From Allobosea sp. OK403 (lineage in GTDB: Bacteria > Pseudomonadota > Alphaproteobacteria > Rhizobiales > Beijerinckiaceae), in the NCBI RefSeq assembly GCF_900113835.1, contig NZ_FOQV01000003.1:930001-994000 (forward strand): a stretch of DNA of 64,000 nt, written 5' to 3'. Numbering within the stretch: position 1 is the first letter of the stretch; every line of letters starts with the position of its first letter. Below, piece after piece: positions 45,478 to 54,839 of this stretch. The notes under the pieces were generated by a model, which saw only the letters and a program-made list of their open reading frames with translations, ran no database searches and was not told where the DNA came from. Both the position numbers and the translations under genes were made by a program.

Positions 45478-47058
45478 ATGATGACGAGTTCAGCATTCCG
45501 CCGGCATCTTGCCGTGACGACCGCGCTGGCAGCCGTCGCGCTGGCGCCGTCCATGGCACCGGCGCAGACACCCAAGACGGGCGGCAGCATCCATGTCGTG
45601 GTGCAGCCGGAACCGCCAATGCTGATGCAGGGGCTGAACCAGAACGGCCCGACCAACATGGTCGCGGGCAACATCTACGAATCGCTGCTGCGCTATGACG
45701 AGAAGCTCAACCCGCAGCCCTCGCTCGCCAAGAGCTGGGAAATCTCGCCGGATGCCAAGGTTTACACCTTCAAGCTCCAGGACGGCGTGACCTGGCATGA
45801 CGGCAAACCCTTCACCGCCGACGATGTGGTGTTCTCGCTCGACAAGTTCCTGCGCGAGGTGCATCCGCGCTGGCGCCCGATCGCCAACGGCCAGGTCGAG
45901 AAGATCGAGAAAATCGACGACCTCACCGTCAAGATCACGCTGAAGCAGCCCTTCGGCCCGTTGATCCTGTCGCAGGAGGTCGGCGGCGCGCCGATGATCC
46001 CCAAGCACATCTATGACGGCACGGATTACCGCGCCAACCCGGCCAACAACACGCCGATCGGCACCGGCCCGTTCAAGTTCAAGGAGTGGAAGAAGGGCTC
46101 CTATATCCACCTCGTCAAGAACGAGACCTACTGGCAGAAGGGCAAGCCGAACCTCGACGAGATCTATTGGGAGATCATCCCCGATGCGGCTGCCCGCGCC
46201 GTCGCCTATGAGACCGGCAAGATCGACGTGCTGACCGGCGGCTCGGTCGACGTCTACGACGTCGCCCGCCTCTCCAAGCTGCCCAATAGCTGCGTCACCA
46301 CCAAGGGCTGGGAGATGTTCGCGCCCCATGCCTGGCTGACGCCCAACATCGCCAAGGGCGGTCCGCTCGCCAACAAACAGTTCCGCCAGGGCATGATGTT
46401 CGCGATCGACCGCGAATTCGGCAAGGACGTGGTCTGGGGCGGGCTCGGCAAGATCCCAACCGGGCCGGTCTCGTCGAAGACCAAGTTCTATTCGGCCGAT
46501 GTGCCGAAATATGCCTACGATGTCGCCAAGGCGAAGGAGCTGATCAAGGCCTCGGGCTATAAGGGCGAGCCGATCAAGCTGCTCGCCCTGCCCTATGGCG
46601 AGGTCTGGAGCCGCTGGGCCGAGGCGATCAAGCAGAACCTCACCGATGCCGGGGTCAACGTCTCGATCGAGACCACCGACGTGCCGGGCTGGACCCAGAA
46701 GGCCAGCAACGGCGATTTCGACATGACCTTCAACTATCTCTACCAACTCGGCGATCCGGCGACGGGCGTGGCGCGCAACTACATCTCGACCAACATCGTC
46801 AAGGGCAATCCCTTCGGCAACCAGGGCGCCTATGTGAACCCGGAGGTCGACAAGCTCTTCGCCGACGCCGCGATCGCGCCCTCGGACGCCGCTCGACAGG
46901 AACTTTACACGAAAGTGCAGAAGATCCTCGCCGACGACGTGCCCGTGCTCTGGCAGCTCGAGATGGATTTCCCGACGATCTATCGCTGCAACATCAAGAA
47001 CCTCGTCAACAGCGCGATCGGCGTGAATGACGGCTTCCGGGATGCGTGGAAGGAGTGA
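45478..47058 (+). CDS. ABC transporter substrate-binding protein (family 5), second importer
   Basis: 526 residues. Sec-type signal peptide (about 1-30, ending APAQ), then family-5 motifs: DGVTWHDGKPFTADDVVFSL, NNTPIGTGPFKFKEWKKG and RQGMMFAIDREFGKDVVWGG. Mature part differs markedly from the binding proteins at 41741 and 62436, so ligand range probably differs. Two adjacent ATG codons at 45478 and 45481. Confidence 0.93.
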   Translation: MMTSSAFRRHLAVTTALAAVALAPSMAPAQTPKTGGSIHVVVQPEPPMLMQGLNQNGPTNMVAGNIYESLLRYDEKLNPQPSLAKSWEISPDAKVYTFKLQDGVTWHDGKPFTADDVVFSLDKFLREVHPRWRPIANGQVEKIEKIDDLTVKITLKQPFGPLILSQEVGGAPMIPKHIYDGTDYRANPANNTPIGTGPFKFKEWKKGSYIHLVKNETYWQKGKPNLDEIYWEIIPDAAARAVAYETGKIDVLTGGSVDVYDVARLSKLPNSCVTTKGWEMFAPHAWLTPNIAKGGPLANKQFRQGMMFAIDREFGKDVVWGGLGKIPTGPVSSKTKFYSADVPKYAYDVAKAKELIKASGYKGEPIKLLALPYGEVWSRWAEAIKQNLTDAGVNVSIETTDVPGWTQKASNGDFDMTFNYLYQLGDPATGVARNYISTNIVKGNPFGNQGAYVNPEVDKLFADAAIAPSDAARQELYTKVQKILADDVPVLWQLEMDFPTIYRCNIKNLVNSAIGVNDGFRDAWKE

Positions 47059-47094
47059 CGTGGGCCGCGCCTGACGAACAGGCGCGACGTCCTT

Positions 47095-47187
47095 CGTCAT
47101 GGTCGGGCTTGTCCCGACCATCCACGTCTTCACTTTTCCAATGCCGTGTTCAAGACGTGGATGCTCGCCACAAGGGCGGGCATGACG
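47095..47187. repeat. Palindromic repeat, family 4 (CGTCATGGTCGGGC), copy A
   Basis: 93 bp from CGTCATGGTCGGGCTTGTCC to GGGCATGACG; AAGACGTGGATG pairs with CATCCACGTCTT. Located between binding-protein and first permease gene. Other copies: 48210, 50831, 57207. Confidence 0.9.
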
Positions 47188-47216
47188 GCGAGGTCCACGT
47201 CAATGCGGATATCTGA

Positions 47217-48194
47217 ATGAACCTCCTCCACTTCCTCTCCGGCCGACTGGTGAAGGGCGTTCTCGTGCTCTTCGCCATCGCCGTGCTGAACTTCTTCCTG
47301 ATCCGCGCGGCACCAGGCGACCCGGCGCAGGTGCTGGCCGGCGAAGCGGGCGCGGCCGACGCCCAGTTGCTCGAGCAGTTGCGCCAGCGCTTCGGGCTGA
47401 ACGAGCCGATCACCACGCAGCTCTGGATCTACATCAAGGGCTACATGACCTTCGATCTCGGCTTCAGCTATCGCCAGCAGCAGCCGGTGCTCAGCCTCGT
47501 GCTCGACCGTTTGCCCGCGACGCTGCTGCTGACAGGAGCGGCCTTCGTCGTCTCGCTCGCGCTCGGCATCGTCATGGGCGCGCTGGCCGCAAGGCGGGCC
47601 GGGCGCTGGTCGGACAGCCTGATCACGACGCTATCCCTCGTCTTCTACGCGACGCCACTGTTCTGGATCGCGTTGATGAGCCAGATCGTCTTCTCGCTGA
47701 AGCTCGGCCTCGTGCCCAATGTGGGGTACGAGACGATTGGCGCGAACTATACCGGCCTGGCGCGGGCGCTCGACATCGGCCACCACCTGATCCTGCCGGC
47801 ACTGACGCTCGGACTGTTCTTCACCGCGCTCTATGCCCGGATGATGCGCGCCTCGATGCTCGAGGTCGCCGGCGCCGATTTCGTCAAGACGGCGCGGGCC
47901 AAGGGCCTCTCGCCTGGCATCGTCTCGCGGCGGCATGTGGCGCGCAACGCGATCCTGCCCGTGGTGACGCTGGCGGGATTGCAGGCCGGCCAGCTCGTCG
48001 GCGGGGCGGTGCTGACCGAGACGGTCTTCGCCTGGCCTGGCATCGGCCGGTTGATGTTCGACGCGCTGGTGCAGCGCGACTATTCCGTGCTGCTCGGCGT
48101 CTTCTTCATGTCCTCGGCCATGGTCGTCGGCTTCAACATCCTGACGGATCTGGTCTACCGCATCGCCGATCCGCGCATCGAGGCCGCGTCGTGA
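47217..48194 (+). CDS. ABC transporter permease (DppB-like), second importer
   Basis: 325 residues. OppB/DppB type: FFLIRAAPGDPAQVLAGEAG, LRQRFGLNEPITTQLWIYIK, EAA loop KTARAKGLSPGIVSRRHVAR and terminal GIGRLMFDALVQRDYSVLLG. About six membrane helices. Confidence 0.95.
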   Translation: MNLLHFLSGRLVKGVLVLFAIAVLNFFLIRAAPGDPAQVLAGEAGAADAQLLEQLRQRFGLNEPITTQLWIYIKGYMTFDLGFSYRQQQPVLSLVLDRLPATLLLTGAAFVVSLALGIVMGALAARRAGRWSDSLITTLSLVFYATPLFWIALMSQIVFSLKLGLVPNVGYETIGANYTGLARALDIGHHLILPALTLGLFFTALYARMMRASMLEVAGADFVKTARAKGLSPGIVSRRHVARNAILPVVTLAGLQAGQLVGGAVLTETVFAWPGIGRLMFDALVQRDYSVLLGVFFMSSAMVVGFNILTDLVYRIADPRIEAAS

Positions 48195-48209
48195 GTCGCT
48201 TTACCAGCT

Positions 48210-48317
48210 CGTCATGGTCGGGCTTGTCCCGAGCATCCATGTCTTCATTTGCCACGTCTTCCTTTGCCGAATGCCGCGTTCAAGACGTGGATGCTTGCCA
48301 CAAGGGCGAGCATGACG
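48210..48317. repeat. Palindromic repeat, family 4, copy B
   Basis: 108 bp, from CGTCATGGTCGGGC to GAGCATGACG, in the 139-bp gap between the two permease genes. Longer than copy A because of an extra GCCACGTCTTCCTTT-like insert. Confidence 0.9.
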
Positions 48318-48333
48318 GCGAGGAGACCGCGTC

Positions 48334-49170
48334 ATGAACTTCCTCAAACGCTTCTGCCGCAATCGCGGCGCGGTCCTCGGCCTGGTGATTCTGCTCGCGG
48401 TCGTCGCCTTCGCGCTGCTGGCGCCCTCGCTCTATCCGAGCTCGCCCTGGCGCATGGTCGGGCGGCCCTTCATGGCGCCCTTCGCGCTGGAGCGCTTCCC
48501 GCTCGGCACCGACACGCTCGGCCGTGACATCGCGGCGGGCATGGTCCATGGCGCGCGCGTCTCGCTGATGATCGGCGTCGTCTCGACGATCGTCTCGCTC
48601 TTGATCGGCGTGCCGCTCGGAGCGATCGCCGGCTATGCCGGCGGCTTCGTCGACGACGCGCTGATGCGCTTCACCGAGTTCTTCCAGACCATTCCCTCCT
48701 TCGCGCTGGCGATCGTGCTGGTCGCGATCCTGCAGCCGCAACTGGGCTCGATCGTGCTCGCCATCGGCGTCGTCTCCTGGCCGCCGGTGGCGCGGCTGGT
48801 GCGCGGCGAGGTGCTCTCGCTCAAGACGCGCGAATATGTCCAGGCCGCGGTCACGATCGGCCAATCGACGCCGCGGATCATCTTCAGCCAGGTGCTACCC
48901 AACACGGTGGCGCCGATCATCGTGATGGGCTCATTGATGATCGGCTCGGCGATCCTGCTCGAATCCGCCCTCTCCTTCCTGGGCCTGGGCGACCCCAACC
49001 TGATGAGCTGGGGCTATATGGTGGGGGCGGGGCGCACCCGCCTGCTCGACGCCTGGTGGATCAGCTTCTTCCCGGGCTTTGCGATCTTCCTCACCGTGCT
49101 GGCGCTCAACCTCGCCGGCGAGGGGCTGAACGATGCGCTGAACCCGCGCCTCGCACGAGGCCGCGAATGA
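48334..49170 (+). CDS. ABC transporter permease (DppC-like), second importer
   Basis: 278 residues. OppC/DppC type: FPLGTDTLGRDIAAGMVHG, EAA loop QAAVTIGQSTPRIIFSQVLP and ESALSFLGLGDPNLMSWGYM. Stop overlaps the ATPase start by ATGA. Confidence 0.95.
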   Translation: MNFLKRFCRNRGAVLGLVILLAVVAFALLAPSLYPSSPWRMVGRPFMAPFALERFPLGTDTLGRDIAAGMVHGARVSLMIGVVSTIVSLLIGVPLGAIAGYAGGFVDDALMRFTEFFQTIPSFALAIVLVAILQPQLGSIVLAIGVVSWPPVARLVRGEVLSLKTREYVQAAVTIGQSTPRIIFSQVLPNTVAPIIVMGSLMIGSAILLESALSFLGLGDPNLMSWGYMVGAGRTRLLDAWWISFFPGFAIFLTVLALNLAGEGLNDALNPRLARGRE

Positions 49171-50807
49171 GCGATATCTCTCCAAAGGCCCCGCCGGTCC
49201 TCTCCATCGAAAAACTGACGCTGGCCCTGCCGGCGCTGGCCGACCGGGCGCATGCGGTCGAAGGCGTGACGCTTGCGATCGCGCCCGGCGAAACGCTCTG
49301 CGTCGTCGGCGAATCCGGTTCGGGCAAATCGATGATCGCCCATGCCGTGATGGGCTTGTTGCCCAAGGCGGTGAAGCCTGCGGGCGGTGCGATCAGGCTC
49401 GCCGGACGCGACCTGCTCAGCCTCGACGAGGAGGCTATGCAGGATGTACGCGGGCGCGAGATCGGCATGATCTTCCAGGAGCCGATGACCTCACTCAACC
49501 CGGTGATGCGGGTCGCCGACCAGATCATCGAGACCTTCGAGGCGCATGGGCTGCACGGAGCCTCCGAACGCCGCGCGCGCGCCATCGCCCTCCTGACCGA
49601 GGTCGGCCTGCCCGACCCGCCGCGCCTCGCCAAGGCCTATCCGCACGAGCTCTCGGGCGGGCAGCGCCAGCGCGTGATGATCGCGATGGCGCTGGCGCTT
49701 GAACCCAAGCTCTTGATCGCCGACGAGCCGACGACCGCGCTCGACGTCACCACCCAGGCGCAGATCCTCAAGCTCCTCGACAATTTGCGCCACAAGCACG
49801 GCACGGCGGTGCTGTTCATCACCCATGACATGGGCGTCGTCGCCGAGATCGCCGACCGCATCGCCGTGCTGGAGAAGGGCGTGCTGGTCGAGGAAGGCAC
49901 GGCCGACCAGGTGCTGGGCGCCCCGCGCCATGCCTATACGCAAAAACTCCTCGCCGCGGTGCCCTCGCTCGTGCCGCCCGTGCGACCGGCCTTGCCGGAG
50001 AGTCCCCCCGTGCTCAGCGTCGAGGGGCTCGGCAAGATCTATCGCAAGCGCTCCTTCTTCGGCACGGCGCGCGAGGTCAGGGCAGCTGAGGACATCTCGT
50101 TCTCGCTGGTCCGGGGCGAGACGCTCGGGCTCGTCGGCGAGTCCGGCTCCGGCAAATCGACCGTCGGGCGCTGCTGCCTCAGATTGATCGAACCCAATAG
50201 CGGGCGGATCGTGCTGAGTGGTCAAGGCTCAGGAGATCTCGTGCTCAGCGATCTCGGTCCCGCCGCGCTGCGCCGACACCGCAAGCGCATCCAGATGGTG
50301 TTCCAGGATCCCTTCGCCTCGCTCAACCCGCGCCAGACCGTCGGCCGCATCATCTCCGACGGGCCGGTAGCGCATGGCGTGGCGCGCGTGACCGCTCTGA
50401 TGAAGGCGCGCGAATTGCTCGAACTCGTCGGCCTCTCCGCCAATGCGGTCGACCGCTACCCGCATGAATTCTCCGGCGGCCAGCGCCAGCGAATCGGCAT
50501 CGCCCGCGCGCTCGCCCTCGAACCCGATGTGCTGGTGGCCGACGAGGCGGTCTCGGCGCTCGACGTCTCCGTGCAGGCGCAGATCCTGTCCCTGATCAAG
50601 GACATCCAGAGCCGGCTCGGTCTTGCCATCCTGTTCGTCACCCACGACCTGCGCGTCGCCGCGCAGATCTGCGACCGCATCGCGGTGATGCAGCGCGGCC
50701 GCATCGTCGAGACCGGCCCGACTGCGGCTTTGTTCGCCGCCCCGCAGCACGAGTATACGCGGCAGTTGCTGGCGGCCGTTCCCGGCGGCGGGCGGTTCGG
50801 GCATTGA
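49167..50807 (+). CDS. Fused two-cassette oligopeptide ABC transporter ATPase (DppDF type)
   Basis: 546 residues with two full nucleotide-binding domains in one chain: first Walker A GESGSGKSM, signature LSGGQRQRV, Walker [13 protein letters not shown]; second Walker A GESGSGKST, signature FSGGQRQRI, Walker B VLVADEAVSALD (Ala in place of Pro after DE). The first importer keeps the two ATPases as separate genes, so the two systems are of different evolutionary history. ATG 49167 overlaps the permease stop. Confidence 0.95.
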   Translation: MSDISPKAPPVLSIEKLTLALPALADRAHAVEGVTLAIAPGETLCVVGESGSGKSMIAHAVMGLLPKAVKPAGGAIRLAGRDLLSLDEEAMQDVRGREIGMIFQEPMTSLNPVMRVADQIIETFEAHGLHGASERRARAIALLTEVGLPDPPRLAKAYPHELSGGQRQRVMIAMALALEPKLLIADEPTTALDVTTQAQILKLLDNLRHKHGTAVLFITHDMGVVAEIADRIAVLEKGVLVEEGTADQVLGAPRHAYTQKLLAAVPSLVPPVRPALPESPPVLSVEGLGKIYRKRSFFGTAREVRAAEDISFSLVRGETLGLVGESGSGKSTVGRCCLRLIEPNSGRIVLSGQGSGDLVLSDLGPAALRRHRKRIQMVFQDPFASLNPRQTVGRIISDGPVAHGVARVTALMKARELLELVGLSANAVDRYPHEFSGGQRQRIGIARALALEPDVLVADEAVSALDVSVQAQILSLIKDIQSRLGLAILFVTHDLRVAAQICDRIAVMQRGRIVETGPTAALFAAPQHEYTRQLLAAVPGGGRFGH

Positions 50808-50830
50808 TTGGAGAACGGGGCCTCGTTCCT

Positions 50831-50919
50831 CGTCATGGTCGGGCTTGTCCCGACCATCCACGTCTCCCCTTCATCCGCGCCGCAAGACGTGGATGCTCGG
50901 CACAAGGCCGAGCATGACG
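50831..50919. repeat. Palindromic repeat, family 4, copy C
   Basis: 89 bp, CGTCATGGTCGGGC to GAGCATGACG, between the ATPase and M20 peptidase genes. The peptidase frame is open through the repeat up to 50808, but the better ribosome-binding site lies downstream of it. Confidence 0.9.
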
Positions 50920-50942
50920 GCAATAGCCCCGGAGCCCAGCCC

Positions 50943-52232
50943 ATGCCTCTCGATCCCGCGCTACGTGAAAAAATTCTCGCCTCCGTCGAGGCCGGCTTTG
51001 CCGAGCAGATCGCCTTCACGCAGGAGCTGATCCGCTTTCCCTCGTTGCGGGGCCAGGAACACACCTGCCAGGACTTCGTCTTCCGGGCGCTGAAGGACCG
51101 CGGCTTCACCATGGACCGCTTTGCGATGGACAGGGCGGCGATCGCGGCCCATCCCGGCGGCGCGCCTTTCTCCGACACGCATTCCGACGCCCCGATCGTC
51201 GTCGGCATCCATCATCCGCGCGCGGAGACCGGCCGCTCGCTGATCCTGCAGGCGCATGTCGACGTCGTACCGGCCGGCCCTGTCGACCAGTGGAGGCATG
51301 CGCCCTTCGACCCGGTGATCGAGGGCGACTGGATGTATGGCCGCGGCAGCGCCGACATGAAGGCCGGGGCCGGCGCCAATTTCTACTGCCTGGACGCGCT
51401 GAAGCGCATCGGCCTGCAGCCGGCGGCAACGCTCTATCTCGAATCGGTCGTCGAGGAGGAATCGACCGGGAACGGCGCATTGATGACGCATTTGCGTGGC
51501 TACCGCGCCGATGCGGCGCTGATCCCCGAGCCCGAATACGAGATGCTGGCCCGGGCCAATGCCGGCGTGCTCTGGTTCCAGTTCGAGGTCCGCGGCGTCC
51601 CGGTGCATGTGCGCGAGATGGGCACTGGGGCCAACGCCATCGACGCTGCCTATCGCGTCGTCGCGGCGCTGCGCAAGCTGGAAGAAGAGTTCAACGCCGA
51701 GAAGGCCGGCCGCGAGCATTTCGAGGACCAGCCCCACCCGATCAACCTCAATATCGGCAAGATCGAGGGCGGCGACTGGGCTTCCTCGGTACCGTGCTGG
51801 TGCCGGGTCGATTGCCGCGTCGGCCTCTATCCCGGCGTGGCCGCGGAGGAGACGGCCAAGCGCATCGAGGATTGCATCCGAACCGCATCGCGGGCCGACG
51901 CCTTCCTCGCCAACAACCCGCCGAAGGTGACCTTCAACGGCTTCTGGGCGGAGGGTTATGTGCTCGCGCCCGGCAGCGAAGCCGAGGCCGTGCTCGGCCG
52001 CGCGCATGAGGCCGCGCTCGGAGCGCCGCTGAAGAGCTTCATGACGGCAGCCTATCTCGATGCCCGCGTACACGCGCTCTACGACAAGATTCCGGCGCTC
52101 TGCTACGGCCCGATGGGCGAGAACATCCACGCCTTCGACGAGCGCGTCAGCCTGGCCTCGCTGAAGCGCATCACCGGGTCGATGGCGCTGTTCGTGGCGG
52201 AATGGTGCGGCGTCGAGGCCGTGAGCGGCTGA
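50943..52232 (+). CDS. M20-family metallopeptidase / amidohydrolase (ArgE/DapE type)
   Basis: 429 residues. Metal and catalytic motifs of M20: LILQAHVDVVPAG (His/Asp), YGRGSADMKAG (bridging Asp), VEEESTGNGA (Glu general base and metal ligand), EPE further on, and a C-terminal His in ENIHAFDERV. Deacylates N-acyl amino acids or cleaves small peptides. Placed as the last gene of the second importer operon, it probably processes the imported compound (inference). ATG 50943 has GGAG upstream. Confidence 0.88.
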   Translation: MPLDPALREKILASVEAGFAEQIAFTQELIRFPSLRGQEHTCQDFVFRALKDRGFTMDRFAMDRAAIAAHPGGAPFSDTHSDAPIVVGIHHPRAETGRSLILQAHVDVVPAGPVDQWRHAPFDPVIEGDWMYGRGSADMKAGAGANFYCLDALKRIGLQPAATLYLESVVEEESTGNGALMTHLRGYRADAALIPEPEYEMLARANAGVLWFQFEVRGVPVHVREMGTGANAIDAAYRVVAALRKLEEEFNAEKAGREHFEDQPHPINLNIGKIEGGDWASSVPCWCRVDCRVGLYPGVAAEETAKRIEDCIRTASRADAFLANNPPKVTFNGFWAEGYVLAPGSEAEAVLGRAHEAALGAPLKSFMTAAYLDARVHALYDKIPALCYGPMGENIHAFDERVSLASLKRITGSMALFVAEWCGVEAVSG

Positions 52233-52345
52233 AGCACCACAAACGCGCGCGGTCCTGCTACGGCAAAAGATCGCCAGATCCATCTGGAGCCGGCTTTGCC
52301 CTGGCGGCCCAACAAAGCTGTTGTCGAATGGCCGCACCGAGGCCG

Positions 52346-52397
52346 AGAGCCGGATCAATGCGAAAAAACCGGTTCCCACTTTTTCGCATCCTGCTCT
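52346..52397. repeat. Palindromic repeat, family 2 (AGAGC..GGAT), copy B
   Basis: 52 bp: AGAGCCGGATCAATGCGAAAA...TTTTTCGCATCCTGCTCT. Inverted in orientation relative to 31633-31684. The rest of the gap 52233-52506 shows nothing recognisable. Confidence 0.8.
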
Positions 52398-52506
52398 TGG
52401 GCGTCGCCAATCGGCCGCGGATGCGTGACACTCTACCGGCTTCGGTTGCGCTTGATTCGCATCGGGCGCCCTCGATTTCGCGCAGCCATGGAGACGCCAC
52501 CCCACG

Positions 52507-52950
52507 ATGAAGAAGGCCAAGCGCACGCCCGGCGAGGCTCGCTTACAGATCGCTGCCATGCCGATCAGACGCATGGACGACGGCTCGACCGAGATCATGC
52601 TCGTGACCTCGCGCACGACGCAGCGTTGGATCGTGCCCAAGGGCTGGCCGATCAAGGGGTTGAAGAACCATGAGGCGGCAGCGCGCGAGGCTTTCGAGGA
52701 AGCCGGGGTGATTGGGAAGATCAGCGCCAAGCCGGCTGGCCGTTACATCTACTGGAAGCGCATGCGCGACCATTTCGTGCTGTGCACGGTGAAGCTCTAT
52801 CTGCTCGAAGTCGAGCGGCAGCTCGAAAGCTGGGCCGAGCAGGGCCAGCGGAGCAGCCGGTGGTTCAAGCCCGAAGACGCCGCCGATCTGGTCGACGAGC
52901 CCGAATTGAGCACGGCCATCCGCAAACTGGCGATGCCGGTGCCGGGCTGA
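52507..52950 (+). CDS. Nudix hydrolase (diphosphoinositol-polyphosphate phosphohydrolase-like)
   Basis: 147 residues. Nudix helix AAAREAFEEAGVIG with REAFEEAGV intact; the leading Gly is present (GWPIKG) but the first Glu of the Gx5Ex7REUxEExGU pattern is Leu. WIVPKGWPIKG resembles the DIPP-type entry. Probably a pyrophosphohydrolase of a nucleoside diphosphate derivative; substrate unknown. Confidence 0.82.
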   Translation: MKKAKRTPGEARLQIAAMPIRRMDDGSTEIMLVTSRTTQRWIVPKGWPIKGLKNHEAAAREAFEEAGVIGKISAKPAGRYIYWKRMRDHFVLCTVKLYLLEVERQLESWAEQGQRSSRWFKPEDAADLVDEPELSTAIRKLAMPVPG

Positions 52951-54672
52951 TCAGAAGCCCGATTGCGGGGCCGGCAGCAGACGCCCCCCTTGCTGGGCCT
53001 GCGCCTCCTGCGCTTCCCGCAAACGGCTCTCGCGCAGGGCATTGGCGCTTTCCAGGATCGGATAGCCGATCGAAGCGACATGGCCGTGGATGCGCTTGAG
53101 GTCGCGGATGATGTCGAGATGGATCGCGCTGGTCTCGATCGATTCCGCCCGCCCGCTGCGCAGCCGCTGGAAATGGCTCTCAGTCGCGCGTCGCTCGGCA
53201 TCGCGCATCACCGCCTTCTCCGCGAAAAGCTGGCGCGCCAAAGCGAGATCGCGGGTGGCAAAGACGTTGAGCGCCAGCACCAGGCCCGACGAGACGCGCT
53301 GGTGGAAGTCGCGGATCTCGGCCAGGCCTTCGGGCGAGAACGCATAGCGCTTGCGGATCTTCTTCTCAGCGAGTTCGCGCAGGTTCTTGTCGATGATGTC
53401 GCCGATATGCTCGAGATTGGTGATCAGCGTGATGATCTCGAGCAGGCGGCGGCCCTCCTCCTCGGTCAGTTCGTTGCGCGAGACCTGGACCAGATAGAGC
53501 TTGATCGATTCATGGATTGCATCGACCCCGTCATCGGCCTGGGCGATGGCGCGCGAGAGCTTCAACTCATCCTTTTCGAGCAGCGTCATCGTATCGCGCA
53601 GCATCAATTCGACGCGGTCGCCCAGATTCAGCGCCTCGCGCATCGCGCAGGCCAGAGCCTCCGAGGGACTGTCGAGCACGGCGGGATCGAGATGGCGCGG
53701 CCGCACGGTCGCGTCAGGCGCCTCCTTGCCGGGCATCAAACGCTCGACCAGCCGCGCCACCGGCGCGACAAAGGGCAGGAACACAAGCGCGCCGACTAGG
53801 TTCAGCGCGACATGGAACTCGATGGCGAGGCGTGAATCGAGCGTCGGCAGCGTCTGAAGCCAGCCTGCCAGAGGCGCGACGAAGGGCAGCACCAGGAGCG
53901 CCAGGACGAGCCGGGTGAACAGGTTGGCGACGGCGGCCTGACGCTGCAGCGCAGGCGCGCCGAGTTGGTCCAGCACCGGGATCAGCGCATTGCCGAGATT
54001 GGCGCCGATGACCAGGGTCAGCGCGGTCGCGGGCGGAAACAGGCCGGACGCTGCGAAGGTCGCGATCAGCAGGATGACGGCGATGCTGGAATGGGTCAGC
54101 CAGGTCGCAGCAACCGCGACGAGGACCGCCAGCAGCGGCTCATGGCCGATCGCCCCCAGCAGCGTGCGGAAGACCGGTGACTGGGCCAGGGGAGCCGCCG
54201 CCGCGTTCAGCTCGATCAGCGACAGCAGGATGAGCCCGATGCCGACGAAGACGCGGCCAATATTGCGGGCGCGGTCCATCGCCTCATTGGCCAGATAGAG
54301 CGCGACGCCGATGGCGAGGCAAAGCCCCCAGATCCAGCCCAGATCCATCGAGATCACGAAGGCCGCGAGCGAGGTGCCGAGATTGGCCCCGAGCAGCACG
54401 GCCAGCGCCATAGCCGGCACGATCAGGCGGCGACCGGCGAAGGAGGAGACCAGCAGCGTCGTCGCCGTCGAACTCTGCAGCACCATGGTGACCGCGATGC
54501 CACTGCCGAAAGCGGCGAAGCGATTGCGTGTGAAGCTCGCCAGGGCATGGCGCAGCGAGGCCCCGAAAGCCCGCATCGCGCCCGTGCGCACCAGCCTGAC
54601 CGCCCAGATCAGCAGCGCGACGCCGCCGGCAAGGTGGATCAGGACAGTGGTGGCGCTCTCGCTGCTTGTCAT
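52951..54672 (-). CDS. Na+/phosphate cotransporter with PhoU-like domain
   Basis: 573 residues. N-terminal NptA/SLC34-type membrane half with two inverted repeats: QSSTATTLLVSSF (first QSS motif) and THSSIAVILLIATFAASGLF (second), each followed by GANLG segments. C-terminal PhoU-like helical domain (about 345-560). Transports inorganic phosphate with sodium. Its 3' end abuts the Nudix gene. Confidence 0.9.
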   Translation of the reverse strand: MTSSESATTVLIHLAGGVALLIWAVRLVRTGAMRAFGASLRHALASFTRNRFAAFGSGIAVTMVLQSSTATTLLVSSFAGRRLIVPAMALAVLLGANLGTSLAAFVISMDLGWIWGLCLAIGVALYLANEAMDRARNIGRVFVGIGLILLSLIELNAAAAPLAQSPVFRTLLGAIGHEPLLAVLVAVAATWLTHSSIAVILLIATFAASGLFPPATALTLVIGANLGNALIPVLDQLGAPALQRQAAVANLFTRLVLALLVLPFVAPLAGWLQTLPTLDSRLAIEFHVALNLVGALVFLPFVAPVARLVERLMPGKEAPDATVRPRHLDPAVLDSPSEALACAMREALNLGDRVELMLRDTMTLLEKDELKLSRAIAQADDGVDAIHESIKLYLVQVSRNELTEEEGRRLLEIITLITNLEHIGDIIDKNLRELAEKKIRKRYAFSPEGLAEIRDFHQRVSSGLVLALNVFATRDLALARQLFAEKAVMRDAERRATESHFQRLRSGRAESIETSAIHLDIIRDLKRIHGHVASIGYPILESANALRESRLREAQEAQAQQGGRLLPAPQSGF

Positions 54673-54839
54673 CGCCGTGGGGTCTTTCTCCGATTCAGGC
54701 CGAAACCGTAGCGCAAAATTCCTAGTTTTTCATTAGCCAACTTATCTTTAATGGCGGCAAAACGTGCTGACAATGCGGCAAGATCGGTGAAATTTTGCGC
54801 ATCGGAATTGCGGTTAGCGCAATGCGAACCACCCGCGCC

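Noticed and set aside
45490..47133. 547-codon open frame antisense to the second binding-protein gene
   Set aside because: Antisense shadow; product is unlike any protein and low in hydrophobic structure.
50808..50942. N-terminal extension of the M20 peptidase through palindrome copy C
   Set aside because: The extension would be encoded by the repeat itself and GGAG is correctly spaced before ATG 50943.
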